From positions 1,125,001-1,189,000 of the forward strand of contig CAJHZI010000276.1 of the NCBI GenBank assembly GCA_905160935.1: DNA of 64,000 bases, written 5' to 3'. The DNA is from Enchytraeus crypticus (lineage: Eukaryota; Annelida; Clitellata; Enchytraeida; Enchytraeidae). The number at the start of each line of letters is the position of its first letter. Positions within the stretch are counted from its first letter, which is position 1. The translations under genes were made by a program, and so were the position numbers. The notes under the pieces are model-generated. The model had not been told where the DNA came from and did no database searches. It was given only the letters and a program-made list of their open reading frames with translations. Below are positions 24,134 to 35,289 of the stretch, one piece after another.

Positions 24134-25170
24134 AGAGAACATCAGTTAGTTCATATGTCATCTAATTGCCGTGCAACCGACCAATAGGAGAATAGCAATC
24201 AATCAATGAGAGAAGACCTTGCCTTTTTAGGAATAATGAAGTGGCGAAGGTTTCACCTCTTTATAGTGCTCTGAACGTGGTTGAATAACATGGTTCAAAT
24301 ATGTGTTTTCCTCAAAAATCTGAGCATCAATGGTGCCGTACTTTGGAAAGTTTTTGAATAAAGATATTCATAAAGGTAAAACCCATAAGATTCGGGTACA
24401 AGTTATAATGCATATGTGGTAGCGATTACTTTGGCTATTTCAAATCTATATACACCGGGAACGATACGACTAATGCCACACTAAGTCCTCTAGGAACCCA
24501 GTATAGTGAATTCATCTTCACTGTGCAGTAAAAGGTGAAGGCGCTTTATCGTATCTTCAGTTTCTACTAGAAATAACTCTGAGTCTGATCAAGCAGTCGC
24601 TACCAGGGGAGCGACCTCAGCACGTTGGTCACTTTGGTGGTGGTCCTCTCTCGGTGCGGTACCACAAGATGTCCAGTGTGATGGCATGGAAAGGAAAGGT
24701 GATGGCATAAAAGAAATCGGCAAACAAGGCCTCTTCTGTATCTGTCTTAAAATACTATAAGTCAGTGTAGAAAATATAATGCCTGGCTGCATTCTGAGCC
24801 CAGAGCAAATTGTTGGGACCTCTTTTACAGCAAATGAACTTCAACAGAAACTCATCAATCATTCAGATTTATAACATATGTTTCTAATTTAGCAGAACGA
24901 TAGTTAATATACCAAGGAACTAAACATAAGACATAATTGAGGGTATTCCATAAACTCCAAGCTTAATATTTTTGTGTTTAAAATTAGGACGTTCCGGGCA
25001 ACGTTCCCAAAAGGGAACATATATCTAATACGATTTATATTGCACTATTCACCTTATTTTAATTTCTGCTTACTTTATTGAGACTTTATAAATGATATTT
25101 GGCAATAAAAAAGTCTTTGTATAAAAAATATTTCGCCGTGGTCAAATATTTAATAAAGGTTAAAGTTCGG
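24134..25170. other. Non-coding DNA, one hairpin end
   Basis: Contains the solitary hairpin (CAACGTTCCCAAAAGGGAAC, 24997-25020 region). No supported gene; the minus-strand ORF at 24589-24792 shows no domain. Confidence 0.35.
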
Positions 25171-26608
25171 ATAAGATGGTTGGAGATGTCTTCATGAATC
25201 ATTTTCAAATTGTGTGCTGTGATTTCGGTCTGGCTACCAATGCTAAAATTAGCTTGAATACTTGATGACTAACAGTTTAACTATTTGCTCGAATATTTAT
25301 GCCCCTGATATGTCGTGTTTAACGGTTGAGCTAGTAGATCGCTGTATTATACGTAAGCTTGCTACAGGTAGGGCTTGTGGTCCTGCCAATTTATTGGCTG
25401 AAAACCTTAGATATGCACAACCTGTACTAGTCGTTGAGTTACTAACCTATCTAAAAGATATTCCATACACAGCGATGAAGTAATCTTGAATTGTCAGTAC
25501 TTTACCAACTCTTTGCCATTCAAATATATCTATGATTTTCATAGGTATAATTCTCTAAATAAACTATATAATTAAAATTTCAATGAATCTAAATGTGAAT
25601 GAGGATAAAAATGACATTACAGATTATACAGCATTGCAACTAGAATATGGTCTAAATCCAAATGATTCAAAAAGTCAAATAAAGCATAAGATATGGAATA
25701 AATTTGAGAATATATTGCATGCGAGTAATTAAAATTGTTTTTAAATTGTGATAGTTCATGTCGCGTGATGTTAACATGGCTAGTGGTGAATTTGTAGATG
25801 TGTATACATGTATACATGTATGTGTGTATATGTGTGTGTTTATATGTATATGTGTATGTATGTGTATATATGTTTATGTATGTATGTATATATGTATGTA
25901 TGTGTATGCGTGTGTATGTCTGTATACACACGCATTACATTCTAGGTTATATATATACATTCTAGGTTGGTCGCACATTTTGCTATTCACTTTTTGCCAT
26001 ACCACAATAATGACATTTTGCATGTTACTTATTTACTTGATTGCTTTGTAATTTTGTCTTTTGTACTTGTATACCATTAAATTGGTGAAATAAATAAATA
26101 AAATAAAAAGCATTGCTGTCCATGGTTATGTTTTTGAATGGTTCAGTACAGGTTATATTGTCCCGATAATTAAGGACAAACTTGATGATAAAAACGACAT
26201 CAGTAAATATTGAGGTAAAACATAATTGCGCTCATTTATAAACTGTTTCAATTAGTCATTCTTGATATATGTGAAAATTATCTTGTTACTAGCAGCCTCC
26301 AATTTGATTTCAAAGTGAAATCAGATTGTAATCAAGCAATTTACATTATGACCGAAGTCATTAAATATTTTCTAGACAATGGTAATAGTGTGTTTATGGC
26401 TACATTTTTGTCCTAAACAAGGCCTTTGATAAAGTTGACCGCTTTAAATTATTTACTAGTATTATATTGAAGGGTATTCCTTTTTGGATTATAATTTCGC
26501 TACAAGACTGGTATTCTAGTTAAGTGTCTGTGTTTTCTTTGGAATGGATCCTATAATCATAATACTTCTGTTAAAAGTGGCGTGAGACAAGGAGACTCTC
26601 TCTCTCTT

Positions 26609-26610
<2 letters not shown>
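25171..26610 (+). mobile_element. LINE reverse-transcriptase remnant, interrupted
   Basis: Bases 25262-25483 encode VDRCIIRKLATGRACGPANL, the LINE RT finger region. Bases 26110-26610 resume with the palm in broken frames: TLDLTKAFDKVD-like motif A residues near 26405-26440 and [10 protein letters not shown] at about 26576. Between them (about 25580-26105) lies a separate 3' end with a (TAAA)n tail at 26083-26104, apparently a second LINE insertion. The family differs from LINE-A. Confidence 0.65.
25796..25945. repeat. (TGTA)n-like array
   Basis: Degenerate TGTATG/TACATG repeats on both strands; they create cysteine/tyrosine-rich spurious ORFs. Confidence 0.8.
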
Positions 26611-26612
<2 letters not shown>

Positions 26613-26667
<55 letters not shown>

Positions 26668-26680
26668 TATATATATTTAT

Positions 26681-26739
<59 letters not shown>
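26613..26739. repeat. (TA)n array at the transposon's left flank
   Basis: TA array with short interruptions ending in the TA target dinucleotide at 26738-26739. Confidence 0.9.
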
Positions 26740-26743
<4 letters not shown>

Positions 26744-28127
26744 GTCCAGATAGGTCGTGAACGATTTTGAATGCAAAAAATTATATGTTATGCACAATAC
26801 AATGTGGAAAGTTTGATACTGGCAGATAGGCTGTTCAATTGTAAATAACAGGGAAAATACTGTAGGTTTGTAACTTACGGTTCAAAGTGTTGACGTCATT
26901 TGCCGTGACGTCATCAAAATGTGCGTAAACAGAAAACTGCCGCAACAGTGCAGTAAATAAACGGCGTATCACTGATTAGGCAATGGCAACATTAAACGAA
27001 GCGCAAATTAGAGCACAAGCTATTACACTATTGGAAGAAAAGTATAGTTATGGCGTTATAGCAAAAAAACTAGGTCGTAGTAAAGCGTGGATTAGCAAGT
27101 GGGCCAACCGCTACAAGCAGAATCCAAACGAAACGCTGCAGAGTCGTTATCAAGGCGGTCGAAAGTCTGTGCTGACGGCTGCCGCTCAAAAACTGATTAG
27201 GCAGTCTAAATATGTGCGTGGACAGAGTCTGCGAAAGTTAGCACGTCGATTGAAAGACAAACGCTTTGCTGGATGCAAAGAGACAATAAGACAGTATATG
27301 CGAACGACGCTGAAATGGAAATGCTTTAAACGACAAAAGGTCCCAAAGTTAAGTAGTGCTTATAAAGTCCGCCGAGTCAACTTTGCGAAGAAGGTTAAAG
27401 ATATTGACTGGTCGCGTGTCATGTTCACTGATGAATCACCTTTCAAACTTTACTACGTACCTAACAATAAGAACGATGTCGTATGGGGATCACAAGAAAC
27501 TTCTGTTCCGTGCGCGCCACAGGTGAAGTTCAGCCCGTCAGTTCTGGTGTGGGGTGGTATTACAGCTCGCGGATTAACAAAACTTCCTATCATCCCAAAT
27601 AAAACTTCAGTTAATTCGACTTATTACATCAATGAGATACTGGAGAAAGAGGTCAAACCAGCATTCCAGCGAACAGTTGTATGTACGAATTTAACAGCTA
27701 CAAAGCTGTTTCGTAATAACGGCGAAGGATTGTTTCAACAAGACGGTGCACGTGCACACACATCACGAGCGTCAGTCGAGTGGTTGAACACAAACATTAA
27801 TGGATATATCTCACCAGAGGACTGGCCACCTAATTCTCCGGATTTGTCACCGATAGAAAATGTTTGGAGTATTATGGCGGCAACGGTTTATGCCGATCCT
27901 GAACCGCAGACATTGAACAGCTTGAAACGCCGGATTCGAAAGGCGTGGAAATCGATACCTCTGAACACTCTGACAAATCTAATTGGCTCGATGCATGATC
28001 GACTTGACGCTGTACTGAAGAATAAAGGAGACATTATTAAATACTAAATGACAATTTTTATAAATTTGTTACTAGTGGATTAAAAATGGCAGTCATTCAA
28101 AATCGTTCACGATCTATCTGGACACCC
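26740..28127 (+). mobile_element. Intact DD37E Tc1/mariner-type transposon
   Basis: A 1388-bp element bounded by TA on both sides (26738-26739 and 28128-28129). The 34-bp terminal inverted repeats start GGGTGTCCAGATAG and differ at one position between left (26740-26773) and right (28094-28127). The single gene inside is uninterrupted. The element sits in a TA microsatellite that continues on both sides, as expected for TA-targeted insertion. Near-identical ends and an open gene suggest recent transposition. Confidence 0.92.
26983..28047 (+). CDS. DD37E transposase
   Basis: Cut-and-paste transposase of 354 residues, full length for the IS630-Tc1-mariner superfamily. Residues about 10-50 form an N-terminal helix-turn-helix (YGVIAKKLGRSKAWISKWAN), followed by a GGRK hook and a second helix-rich DNA-binding region to about residue 125. 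The catalytic triad is visible: D in VMFTDESPF, D in FQQDGARAHTS and E in LSPIENVW. There are 37 residues between the second D and the E, hence DD37E rather than the DD34E of Tc1. DWPPNSPDLSPIEN is the family's signature near the end. The first ATG is chosen because it precedes the helix-turn-helix directly. No stop or frameshift is present, and it should act on the surrounding inverted repeats in the nucleus. Confidence 0.93.
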   Translation: MATLNEAQIRAQAITLLEEKYSYGVIAKKLGRSKAWISKWANRYKQNPNETLQSRYQGGRKSVLTAAAQKLIRQSKYVRGQSLRKLARRLKDKRFAGCKETIRQYMRTTLKWKCFKRQKVPKLSSAYKVRRVNFAKKVKDIDWSRVMFTDESPFKLYYVPNNKNDVVWGSQETSVPCAPQVKFSPSVLVWGGITARGLTKLPIIPNKTSVNSTYYINEILEKEVKPAFQRTVVCTNLTATKLFRNNGEGLFQQDGARAHTSRASVEWLNTNINGYISPEDWPPNSPDLSPIENVWSIMAATVYADPEPQTLNSLKRRIRKAWKSIPLNTLTNLIGSMHDRLDAVLKNKGDIIKY

Positions 28128-28208
28128 TATATATATTAGCCCTATACATGTATATGTATATATATATATATATATATCCTTTATATATATAGCCTATGTA
28201 TATTATGT

Positions 28209-28253
<45 letters not shown>

Positions 28254-28285
28254 ATACATACTTTATATATATATAGCCTATATAT

Positions 28286-28349
<64 letters not shown>

Positions 28350-28365
28350 CAATATAGGCCTATAA

Positions 28366-28396
<31 letters not shown>

Positions 28397-28397
28397 T
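28128..28397. repeat. (TA)n and (GA)n arrays
   Basis: TA arrays separated by ATAGCCTATA-like spacers, then AGAGAGA (about 28365-28395) directly before the LINE-A copy. Confidence 0.88.
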
Positions 28398-30195
28398 ACA
28401 CACAAAGCAAAAGATCATTGGTGGAATGAAAAGTGTGATGATTTAGCAGAATATGATAAAAGCGGGAGGTCGGATCTATTATACCAGGAAGTCAGAATAT
28501 TAACAAGAACCGATAAGAAAAAGAAAGGAGATGCAACGAACATTAGTATAATGGGTAATGACGGGGAATTGAAGACAGAGCTGGAAGAAATAAAAGAAAG
28601 ATGGAGAGAATATGTAGAGGAATTGTGTGATAAGGCTGGGAAACCAGATCAAGAGGATTTTAAAACAGAAGATGAAAATATAACAGAAAACGATAAAAGG
28701 TGCCCCGATATAATGAAGGACGAAATTTATTCTGCAATTAACAATATGAAGAAGGGGAAAGCAGTCGGAATAGATGAAATCCCAGCAGAATTCAAGAAAA
28801 TGTTGGAAAGAGAAACACTCAATATGTTAATGGAGGTATGTATGGAAGTGTACAATACAGCTATTTGGCCAGACGACTTTATCAAGTCAGTGATAATCCC
28901 AATTCCCAAAAAAGCCAATGCTGTGGAGTGTTCGGATTACAGAACAATCAGCTTAATACCTCATGCATCGAAGATCTTATTAAAGATAGTAAATAATCGC
29001 ATTCAGTCGAAAGCAGAGATGATACTGAGCAAGGCACAATTTGGTTTTAGGAAAGGATGTGGCACAAGAGAAGCAATAGGGGTAATGCGGGTTCTTTGCG
29101 AAAGAAGCTTAGAATATGGAAATGACGTTTTTGTATACTTTGTAAACTTCGAGAAGGCCTTTGACAGGAATGATTGGATAACGATGATGAATATCTTAAA
29201 AAGAATAGGAATTGACTGGAAAGATAGAAGACTACTTTTGAACTAGTACATAAATCAAAAAGCTGTAATCAAAATCCAACAAGAATACTCAGAAGAAGGT
29301 GAAATAGGGCGTGGAGTAAGACAAGGTTGTAGCATTTCCCCGCTGCTGTTTAACATTTACGCTGAGGCAATGATGGATAAAGCCATGGACGACATGAAAG
29401 AAGGAATAAAAGTAGGAGGGAATTTGTTACAAAATGTACGACTTGCAGATGACCAAGGAATGGTAGCGAGCAGCCAGATTGGATTACAGAAGATAATGGA
29501 TAGGCTGAATGATACGGCTTTGAGATATGGCATGAAGATTAGTATAAAAAAGACCAAGGTTATGAGAGTGTTCAATAATAAAGGTGAAGTGAATATCACA
29601 ATAAATGGTACGAAATTAGAACAGGTAAGGAGTTTCAAATATTTGGGTTATACTATAACGGATAACGGGAAGTGTGAGACGGAAATATGCAGTAGGATTG
29701 CACAAGCAAAAGCGGCATTTGGTAGTAGAACAGAACTATTGACAAAAAGTCTAAAGAAAGACACAAAGATAAAGATAGTGAAAACTTTGGTTTGGACCAC
29801 GCTATTGTATGGACGTGAAACATGGACCTTAAGGAAGGAAGATATTAGGAAACTGGAGGCATTGGAAATGTGGATTTGGAGAAGAATGGAGAGGATTAGC
29901 TGGACTCAAAAGGTTACAAATGAGTAAGTCCTGGAGAGAGTTGGCACAGATAGACAGTTGATAAATGTATTAAGAAATAAGAAGAAGAGATGGATAGGAC
30001 ACATTCTAAGGGGAAGGTCTATTAAGAGAGGTCATAGAAGGTACATGTAGAATGGAAGGAAAATAGACAGGGGCAGGCCGAGATTAGGTTAGATGATTTA
30101 AAGACCCACTCATATGTGGAAATGAAGAGGAAGGCGGAAGACAGAGAAGAGTGGAGGCGTTATGTACCATGGACCTGCCAGTAGGCAGTGCACTA
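28398..30195 (+). mobile_element. LINE-A, longest copy with RT domain
   Basis: Non-LTR retrotransposon copy, 5' truncated. One frame runs from about 28404 to 29924 with a single in-frame TAG at 29244-29246. In order it shows linker (DDLAEYDKSGRSDLLYQEV), RT fingers (MKKGKAVGIDEIPAEF), AQFGFRKGCGTREA, palm motif A (FVNFEKAFDR), GVRQGCSISPLLFNIY, motif C (LADDQGMVAS), thumb and a C-terminal ETWTLRKEDIRKLEALEMW domain. Motif A has N where the first catalytic Asp is expected, so this copy is probably inactive. A frameshift near 30015 interrupts the GRMEGK tail. It ends GCAGTGCACTAAGAGAGAGA. No endonuclease domain is present. Confidence 0.88.
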
Positions 30196-30330
30196 AGAGA
30201 GAGAGAGAGAGAGAGAGATTGGTCCTATACATATATATATATATATCCTTTATATATATAGCCTATATTATATATATATATATATACATGTATATATATA
30301 AAGAGAAAGAAAGAGAGAGAGAGAGAGAGT
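30196..30330. repeat. (GA)n and (TA)n arrays after LINE-A
   Basis: (GA)n begins within the last bases of LINE-A, followed by TA arrays and a second (GA)n at about 30300-30330. Confidence 0.88.
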
Positions 30331-30598
30331 TTTCTGCACAGTGTTTAATTACGAATACATGAATAGTTGCTATTACGTAACACCGATAGTCTATACACAA
30401 TAATTGGCAACAATAGTTGATTAGGCAATTATTGTTCCGAATTAGTGTGTATAGTATACATTCATTGACGTAAGGTTTCCTTTGCGATTTTTCTCCTTAA
30501 TGGCCTCTGATATATCCATTAACCATCTAAAGCTAAGCAGCAGACTAACCTGATGTGGATTGTTCAAAGCTATTAAGTAGTGATTTTTGCAATTCCAG

Positions 30599-30738
30599 GA
30601 GTTGGGAGAATTCGAACACATGCTATCAACAACTAAGAAAGGAATGCCACTCAGATCAGAATGCCGTAGCAATACTAAAAGCTCATCTCAGGAGGTATCT
30701 CGTCTACTCCTATCCCTGCCACGACCAGAATCCAAACC
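30599..30738 (+). CDS. Exon b of tri-cysteine protein gene
   Basis: A 140-bp exon after the acceptor TTTTTGCAATTCCAG and before the donor GTTAGT. It enters in phase 2, accepting the two bases left by exon 16665-16774, and exits with one base. It encodes SWENSNTCYQQLRKEC, then 23 residues to the Cys in YSYPC, then HDQNPN. The module is C-x7-C-x23-C with a charged, likely helical middle. Without splicing the frame hits TAG two bases after the donor. The donor is slightly weak (GTTAGT), but the phase match on both sides makes chance unlikely. Confidence 0.65.
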
Positions 30739-30979
30739 GTTAGTACAATCGCTGCGGTTTAATTTAATGTTATATTTAATTTTAATTAATCCTCCAATTA
30801 GACAAGCTTTCATAGGCCTATATCAATATAGAAATAACCATTGGAAAATCAATAAATCAAATCATAAATATCTTTTCCGTCAACTGTAACCAATAACGAA
30901 GGATTAAGTTTGGATGAAACCTTTTAGTATTGAACTGTTGAATTTATCTATTTAAAAGCATATTTATATATCTCTTCTT

Positions 30980-31340
30980 CTCTTCAGTGCACTGCCAAGT
31001 GGCAGGTTTAAGGTACATATTCATACTCAAAGTCTGCTTTCTCGCTCGAAAGGAGCACTCCTTAGATCAACAAGTTAATCCCTTCACAAAGTCCAATCCT
31101 TATCAATACTTTATGTAGCCTATAGCTTGGGAAAAATATGGCTTCTGAGGTGGTTTCCCGTTTCCTTCCTCAGTTAGGTGGATTAACTACCATTTGATCC
31201 TGGGGGGAAATATTTCATGGTGAGGTGGGTCCCCTTTTGCCATCCTCAGCTCCTGCCTTTAGTCGCCTCTTACGTACACGCGGCAGATTGTTTGCGGTTG
31301 CCCTATCCTGCAGTGGTCCAACCACACCCGAGCACAACAG
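30980..31340 (-). mobile_element. Diverged P1-like fragment
   Basis: It starts CAGTGCACTGCCAAGTGGCA, the LINE-A/P1 tail variant. Further in is a segment (about 31190-31275) resembling the P1-specific module, with CCTGGGGGGAAAT and CAGCTCCTGCC. The intervening sequence is not recognised. Confidence 0.45.
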
Positions 31341-31368
31341 GGGACAATATATATATATATATATATAT

Positions 31369-31426
<58 letters not shown>

Positions 31427-31444
31427 TATATATAAATATATATG

Positions 31445-31476
<32 letters not shown>

Positions 31477-31534
31477 GCTACATATACGGGGTGGATGTTA
31501 CAATTTTATATATATACATATATATATACTGTAT

Positions 31535-31600
<66 letters not shown>
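31341..31600. repeat. (TA)n arrays with a transposon-end scrap
   Basis: TA arrays. At about 31484-31505 they enclose ACGGGGTGGATGTTACAATT, matching the left end of the adjacent element at 31611. Confidence 0.85.
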
Positions 31601-31601
<1 letters not shown>

Positions 31602-31610
31602 TACTGAGTA

Positions 31611-32503
31611 GGGAATACCGGGGTTGGATGTTACAATTTTTACTTTTTTCGGCCCACAGCCTTTATTATCGCAGTTAGATAAAGGAAATTATGCACAGGT
31701 ATGCTCACACATAATCCAATTTGATGTATATCAACATTTACAAACACGCGTCTGGGGTGTGAATAAAATATTCATTTGCAACTGGTAACTAAATTGTAAC
31801 AAACAGCTTGTTACACCACACGGGGTTTAACTGCTACAGCTGTTAAATCTAAATTAATACTAAATTACAAAATTGAAAACAATATTAAACAGTGTATTCA
31901 ATAACTATCCTTATCACAAATATGACAGACTTAGTGGTCACTTTATGTCTAGCCACGCCCTCCGAACAACTTTCCAAGTGTGCTCTTTATTTTCTTTTCC
32001 AAATTGGAACGTGACGTGCATGTGGAAAGATATCCCGAACAGTTTGACGCTTTTAATTTCTAAAAATATATTAACATTTTCCAAAACAACTAACCCCGTA
32101 CTGTAACATCCAACCTCGATGATTTTGTAACATCCAACCCAGAAGTCGAATCAAAAGTTGAACACTCAATAACATAAACACTGCTCACCAGATGGCATTG
32201 CTTTAAGGTGCGATTAAAAGAGAAATAGTGTTGAAATATACAGTAAACGTATATACACAGAATGGTTATTACTTGAATGTGAACAAAATATTTAATCAGC
32301 CGCGCTAAATTTACTCACTGGGGCTAAAATTAAACTTTCTATTGAAAAAAATTATCTTTCAACGAAATGGCACAAAAATACATCAGTAGTTGATGGCCAT
32401 GTAGTCACATATCCACACTAAATATTGTCACATTAGCTAGTACCAATTTGAAGATATTGTATTTGTAACAAACAACCCTGTAACATTCAGCCCCGGTCTC
32501 CCC
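31611..32503. mobile_element. Non-autonomous DNA transposon, TGTTACA family
   Basis: The left end GGGAATACCGGGGTTGGATG and the inverse of the right end, GGGGAGACCGGGGCTGAATG, form imperfect inverted repeats of about 30 bp. TA lies on both sides (31609-31610 and 32504-32505). Internal copies of TGTAACATCCAACC at about 32104 and 32129 look like subterminal binding sites. No transposase ORF remains. Superfamily unknown. Confidence 0.55.
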
Positions 32504-32608
32504 TAAGTTGCAGCATTTAAAGTAGCTTTTAAAATTAATTTTAAAAATATTATTTCTGGTTGATATATATATAGTCTACATGTATATATATATGCATCCA
32601 TGTAAATA

Positions 32609-33279
32609 TACAGACTGGGGCAAAAAACAAATCCCCTAGCGAAATCTCAATAACTTTAAGAAAACTCAAAATATCTTTACTAAATTTACTGAGCTTCTAG
32701 GGGAGGAATTTCTGCGTATATCGCGCAAATTTGGTGGAAATATTTTGAATAGTTACGAAATAACAGCATTTCTACGAGAAAAGTGATAAAATCAATTTTA
32801 ACATGGCTTTTTAAAGTGTCAGTGGTTCCTTTCAAAGAAAGTAACGACCCTGAAAAGGGCCGTTTATGTAAGTGTTGGAGTATAAGCCTGCACTACCTTG
32901 TTAGTATTCTGTTAAAATTATTCCTAAATTTTAAAAGAATATTTCGGGTACTTTTGTTTAAATTTGTTAAAGTTGATTATAACATTTTTCCGGAGAACGC
33001 TATATTTTTGTTACTTCTGACTATATTTTCACCAAACTAGCAGGATATACACAGAAATTCCTCCTCTAGAAGCTTCGAAAATGTTATGAAACTAGTTTGA
33101 GTTTTGTCCAAGTTATTATGACTTTTGGTTAAAAATTGATAAAATTGATTTTTGCACGTTTTTAGTAGAAACGCTGAAATTCTTTTACTACTGGATAGAT
33201 CTTAATCATATTTGCGGGTTATATACAGAAATTCATCCTCGAGAACCTCCAAAAAAGTTGTGCAAATATTTTGACTTTT
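32609..33279. repeat. Inverted and direct repeats of one 120-bp unit
   Basis: A unit with CAGAAATTCCTCC(T/C)CTAGAAGC, then TTGAGTTTT, occurs inverted at about 32640-32765 and direct at about 33015-33130. A diverged direct copy sits at 33185-33280. The left edge reads ACAGACTGGGGCAAAAAAC, like a Tc1/mariner-type end. It probably represents one or more nested non-autonomous elements. Confidence 0.45.
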
Positions 33280-33777
33280 GAGAGGGGTCAGATAAGAAAT
33301 TTCCAATACAGGATTACGGGAGTGTTACATTTAGCGTAGATTATCTCTACAAAAATATCAGCTAACACGCAATATAAAATTTTTGCTAATGCTATTTTGA
33401 AGAGCAATCATTTCTTTTCAAGACGACGTAAAATAAGTGCTGATATGTTCTTTATTGACAAAGTTATTGAACTTTTTATGCATGCTTTGCATGAAGAGAA
33501 TAAACGAAAAAGAGGATGCTGCTGCAGTGGCTGCGATGATAGCAGTTGTAACCAGACATACAGTGCATGCATTAAAAGTTCGATAACTTTGTCAATCAAG
33601 AACATACGAACATATCAGCAAGTATTTTACGTCATTTTGCAAAGAATTGATTGCTCTGCAAAATAGCATTAGCAGACATTTTGTGACGTGTTCGCTATTA
33701 TCTTTATAGAGACAATTTTACGCTGCATGTAACACGCCAGTAATCCTGTACTGGAAATTTCTTATCTGACCCCTCTC
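33280..33777. mobile_element. Foldback element with ~200-bp arms
   Basis: The left arm starts GAGAGGGGTCAGATAAGAAA and the right arm ends with its inverse. Similarity continues inward to about 33483 and 33567, with a central loop of about 80 bp rich in GCTGCTG. The arms differ by scattered substitutions and a few indels. The short ORFs on both strands near 33400-33660 are mirror artefacts of the palindrome. Confidence 0.75.
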
Positions 33778-33969
33778 CTATTCACAAAACTATAACTTTC
33801 ACGTTATTAAAGATATTCAAACGAAAATTCTCTATGTTTGGTAGAATTGGCTGCTGGTCAAGTACTGTACATTTCAAGAACATCGGTCCACTTCTTACGA
33901 CTTTATTGTTAAAACAATTTGGGGTATCAGTTATGAAAAAACATAGTGTATATATAATATGTATGTTAA

Positions 33970-34092
33970 AAAAGCTAAAGCTAAGGTTAACGTCAGTTGC
34001 CTCACTCGAAAGCGATGTCAGTGACGGACGAGCCCTGGATTTGAATCCGCACATCCGCGGTCGAGTATCTTACCGACTTCGCCAGTGGCGAA
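33970..34092 (-). mobile_element. SINE-1 copy with mirrored head
   Basis: Minus-strand SINE-1 with AGCTAAAGCTAAGG tail, body and B box. Just past its head the sequence turns back into the same head in + orientation, giving a short palindrome at 34065-34105. Confidence 0.75.
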
Positions 34093-34546
34093 GTCGATAA
34101 GATACGTATATGTATATATACACATATATGTATATTTATACATATATGTATATATATGTATTATATAACTCTGATGACTTATCTACTTTATTCGGAAATC
34201 TTTAACAGTTTCTCATCTTCTCCTTGAGCTACATTATCAGCAATCCCATAAGAATGGCAAATTAGGTTGAGTCGATTTGTAGTGACATGTGATGGGGACG
34301 ACTCTGACATCATCCTTTTATGCGGAAGAGGACGTTAAACCTTTACTATTATGATTATTTATTATATAAAATGTAAGAATACAAATTTGAATGTTCAAAT
34401 AATTCTGTGAAAAGTGCCTGGTAGACAGTACGGAATTTAACTTATTCTCACTCACTGTCTACTTTCATTTTGTCGTAAGAGCATGCAATGACGAAGAATG
34501 TGATCTCATAACAAAGGCTCTATCTTTCACTCATTGTAGCCACTAG

Positions 34547-34550
<4 letters not shown>

Positions 34551-34622
<72 letters not shown>

Positions 34623-34746
34623 ATAACGGTACACTGGGTCAGGAAACACAGATGCTTGTTTAAGACCCATTTCCTCCTTCCTCTCCATGGTTATTAGTAA
34701 TCGTTGCCTTTTTATGGCCCATCAATTGCCGCCGGCGCGGATTTAA

Positions 34747-34812
<66 letters not shown>
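34551..34812 (-). mobile_element. SINE-3 (5S-derived) tail fragment inside (TA)n
   Basis: Bases about 34615-34747 are the inverse of the 3' part of SINE-3 (ACTGGGTCAGGAAACACAGA to CGCCGGCGCGGATTTAAGAA). They are flanked on both sides by TA arrays (34554-34615 and 34750-34812). The 5S-like head is absent. Confidence 0.7.
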
Positions 34813-34817
<5 letters not shown>

Positions 34818-35171
34818 TAACCTATGCTTATCGAGCAGGACACTGACTTTAAACTTGGCTTCGGCCTTAAGCTTTATAGGTCTATATACAATTTATCCAG
34901 AGAGACCTTTCATTGCCGTTCTAAACTACTTGATCTCTTTGCCTCATGCAGTAAACGGCGGGTCCATTTTACTGTACCAAGGACACACAACGTTGACTAT
35001 GTACAAAGGCCTAATTTATACTTATATAATATCCTGACATTTGTGACTATAATATCCTGACTTTGTGATATTCGTAGGCCTATATATCTCTCAAAATTAA
35101 TATCTTTTTATTTTAATGATACATGTGTTACATCTATTGACACAGTAGCTTCATGTGTGTTTGCTATACAG

Positions 35172-35289
35172 ACCGAACTCTTCTCGACTGTTTTCTCGCT
35201 CATTTGACATCGACACAAAAGTGCGCTGAAGCTTTTGATAAGTTCTTCCGACGTTTCGTTGTCGACAAGCAGTATGGCAACGCTTGCAG
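35172..35289 (+). CDS. Exon c of tri-cysteine protein gene
   Basis: A 118-bp exon after the acceptor GTTTGCTATACAG and before the donor GTAACA. It enters in phase 1, completing the base left by exon 30599-30738 to a His codon, and exits with two bases. It encodes RTLLDCFLAHLTSTQKC, then AEAFDKFFRRFVVDKQYGNA and a third Cys, giving C-x10-C-x20-C. The other two + frames are closed by TGA codons. A minus-strand ORF over the same bases is a shadow. Confidence 0.68.

Noticed and set aside
33397-33666. Paired ORFs on both strands with similar protein sequence
   Set aside because: They mirror each other because the DNA is a foldback palindrome; not genes.
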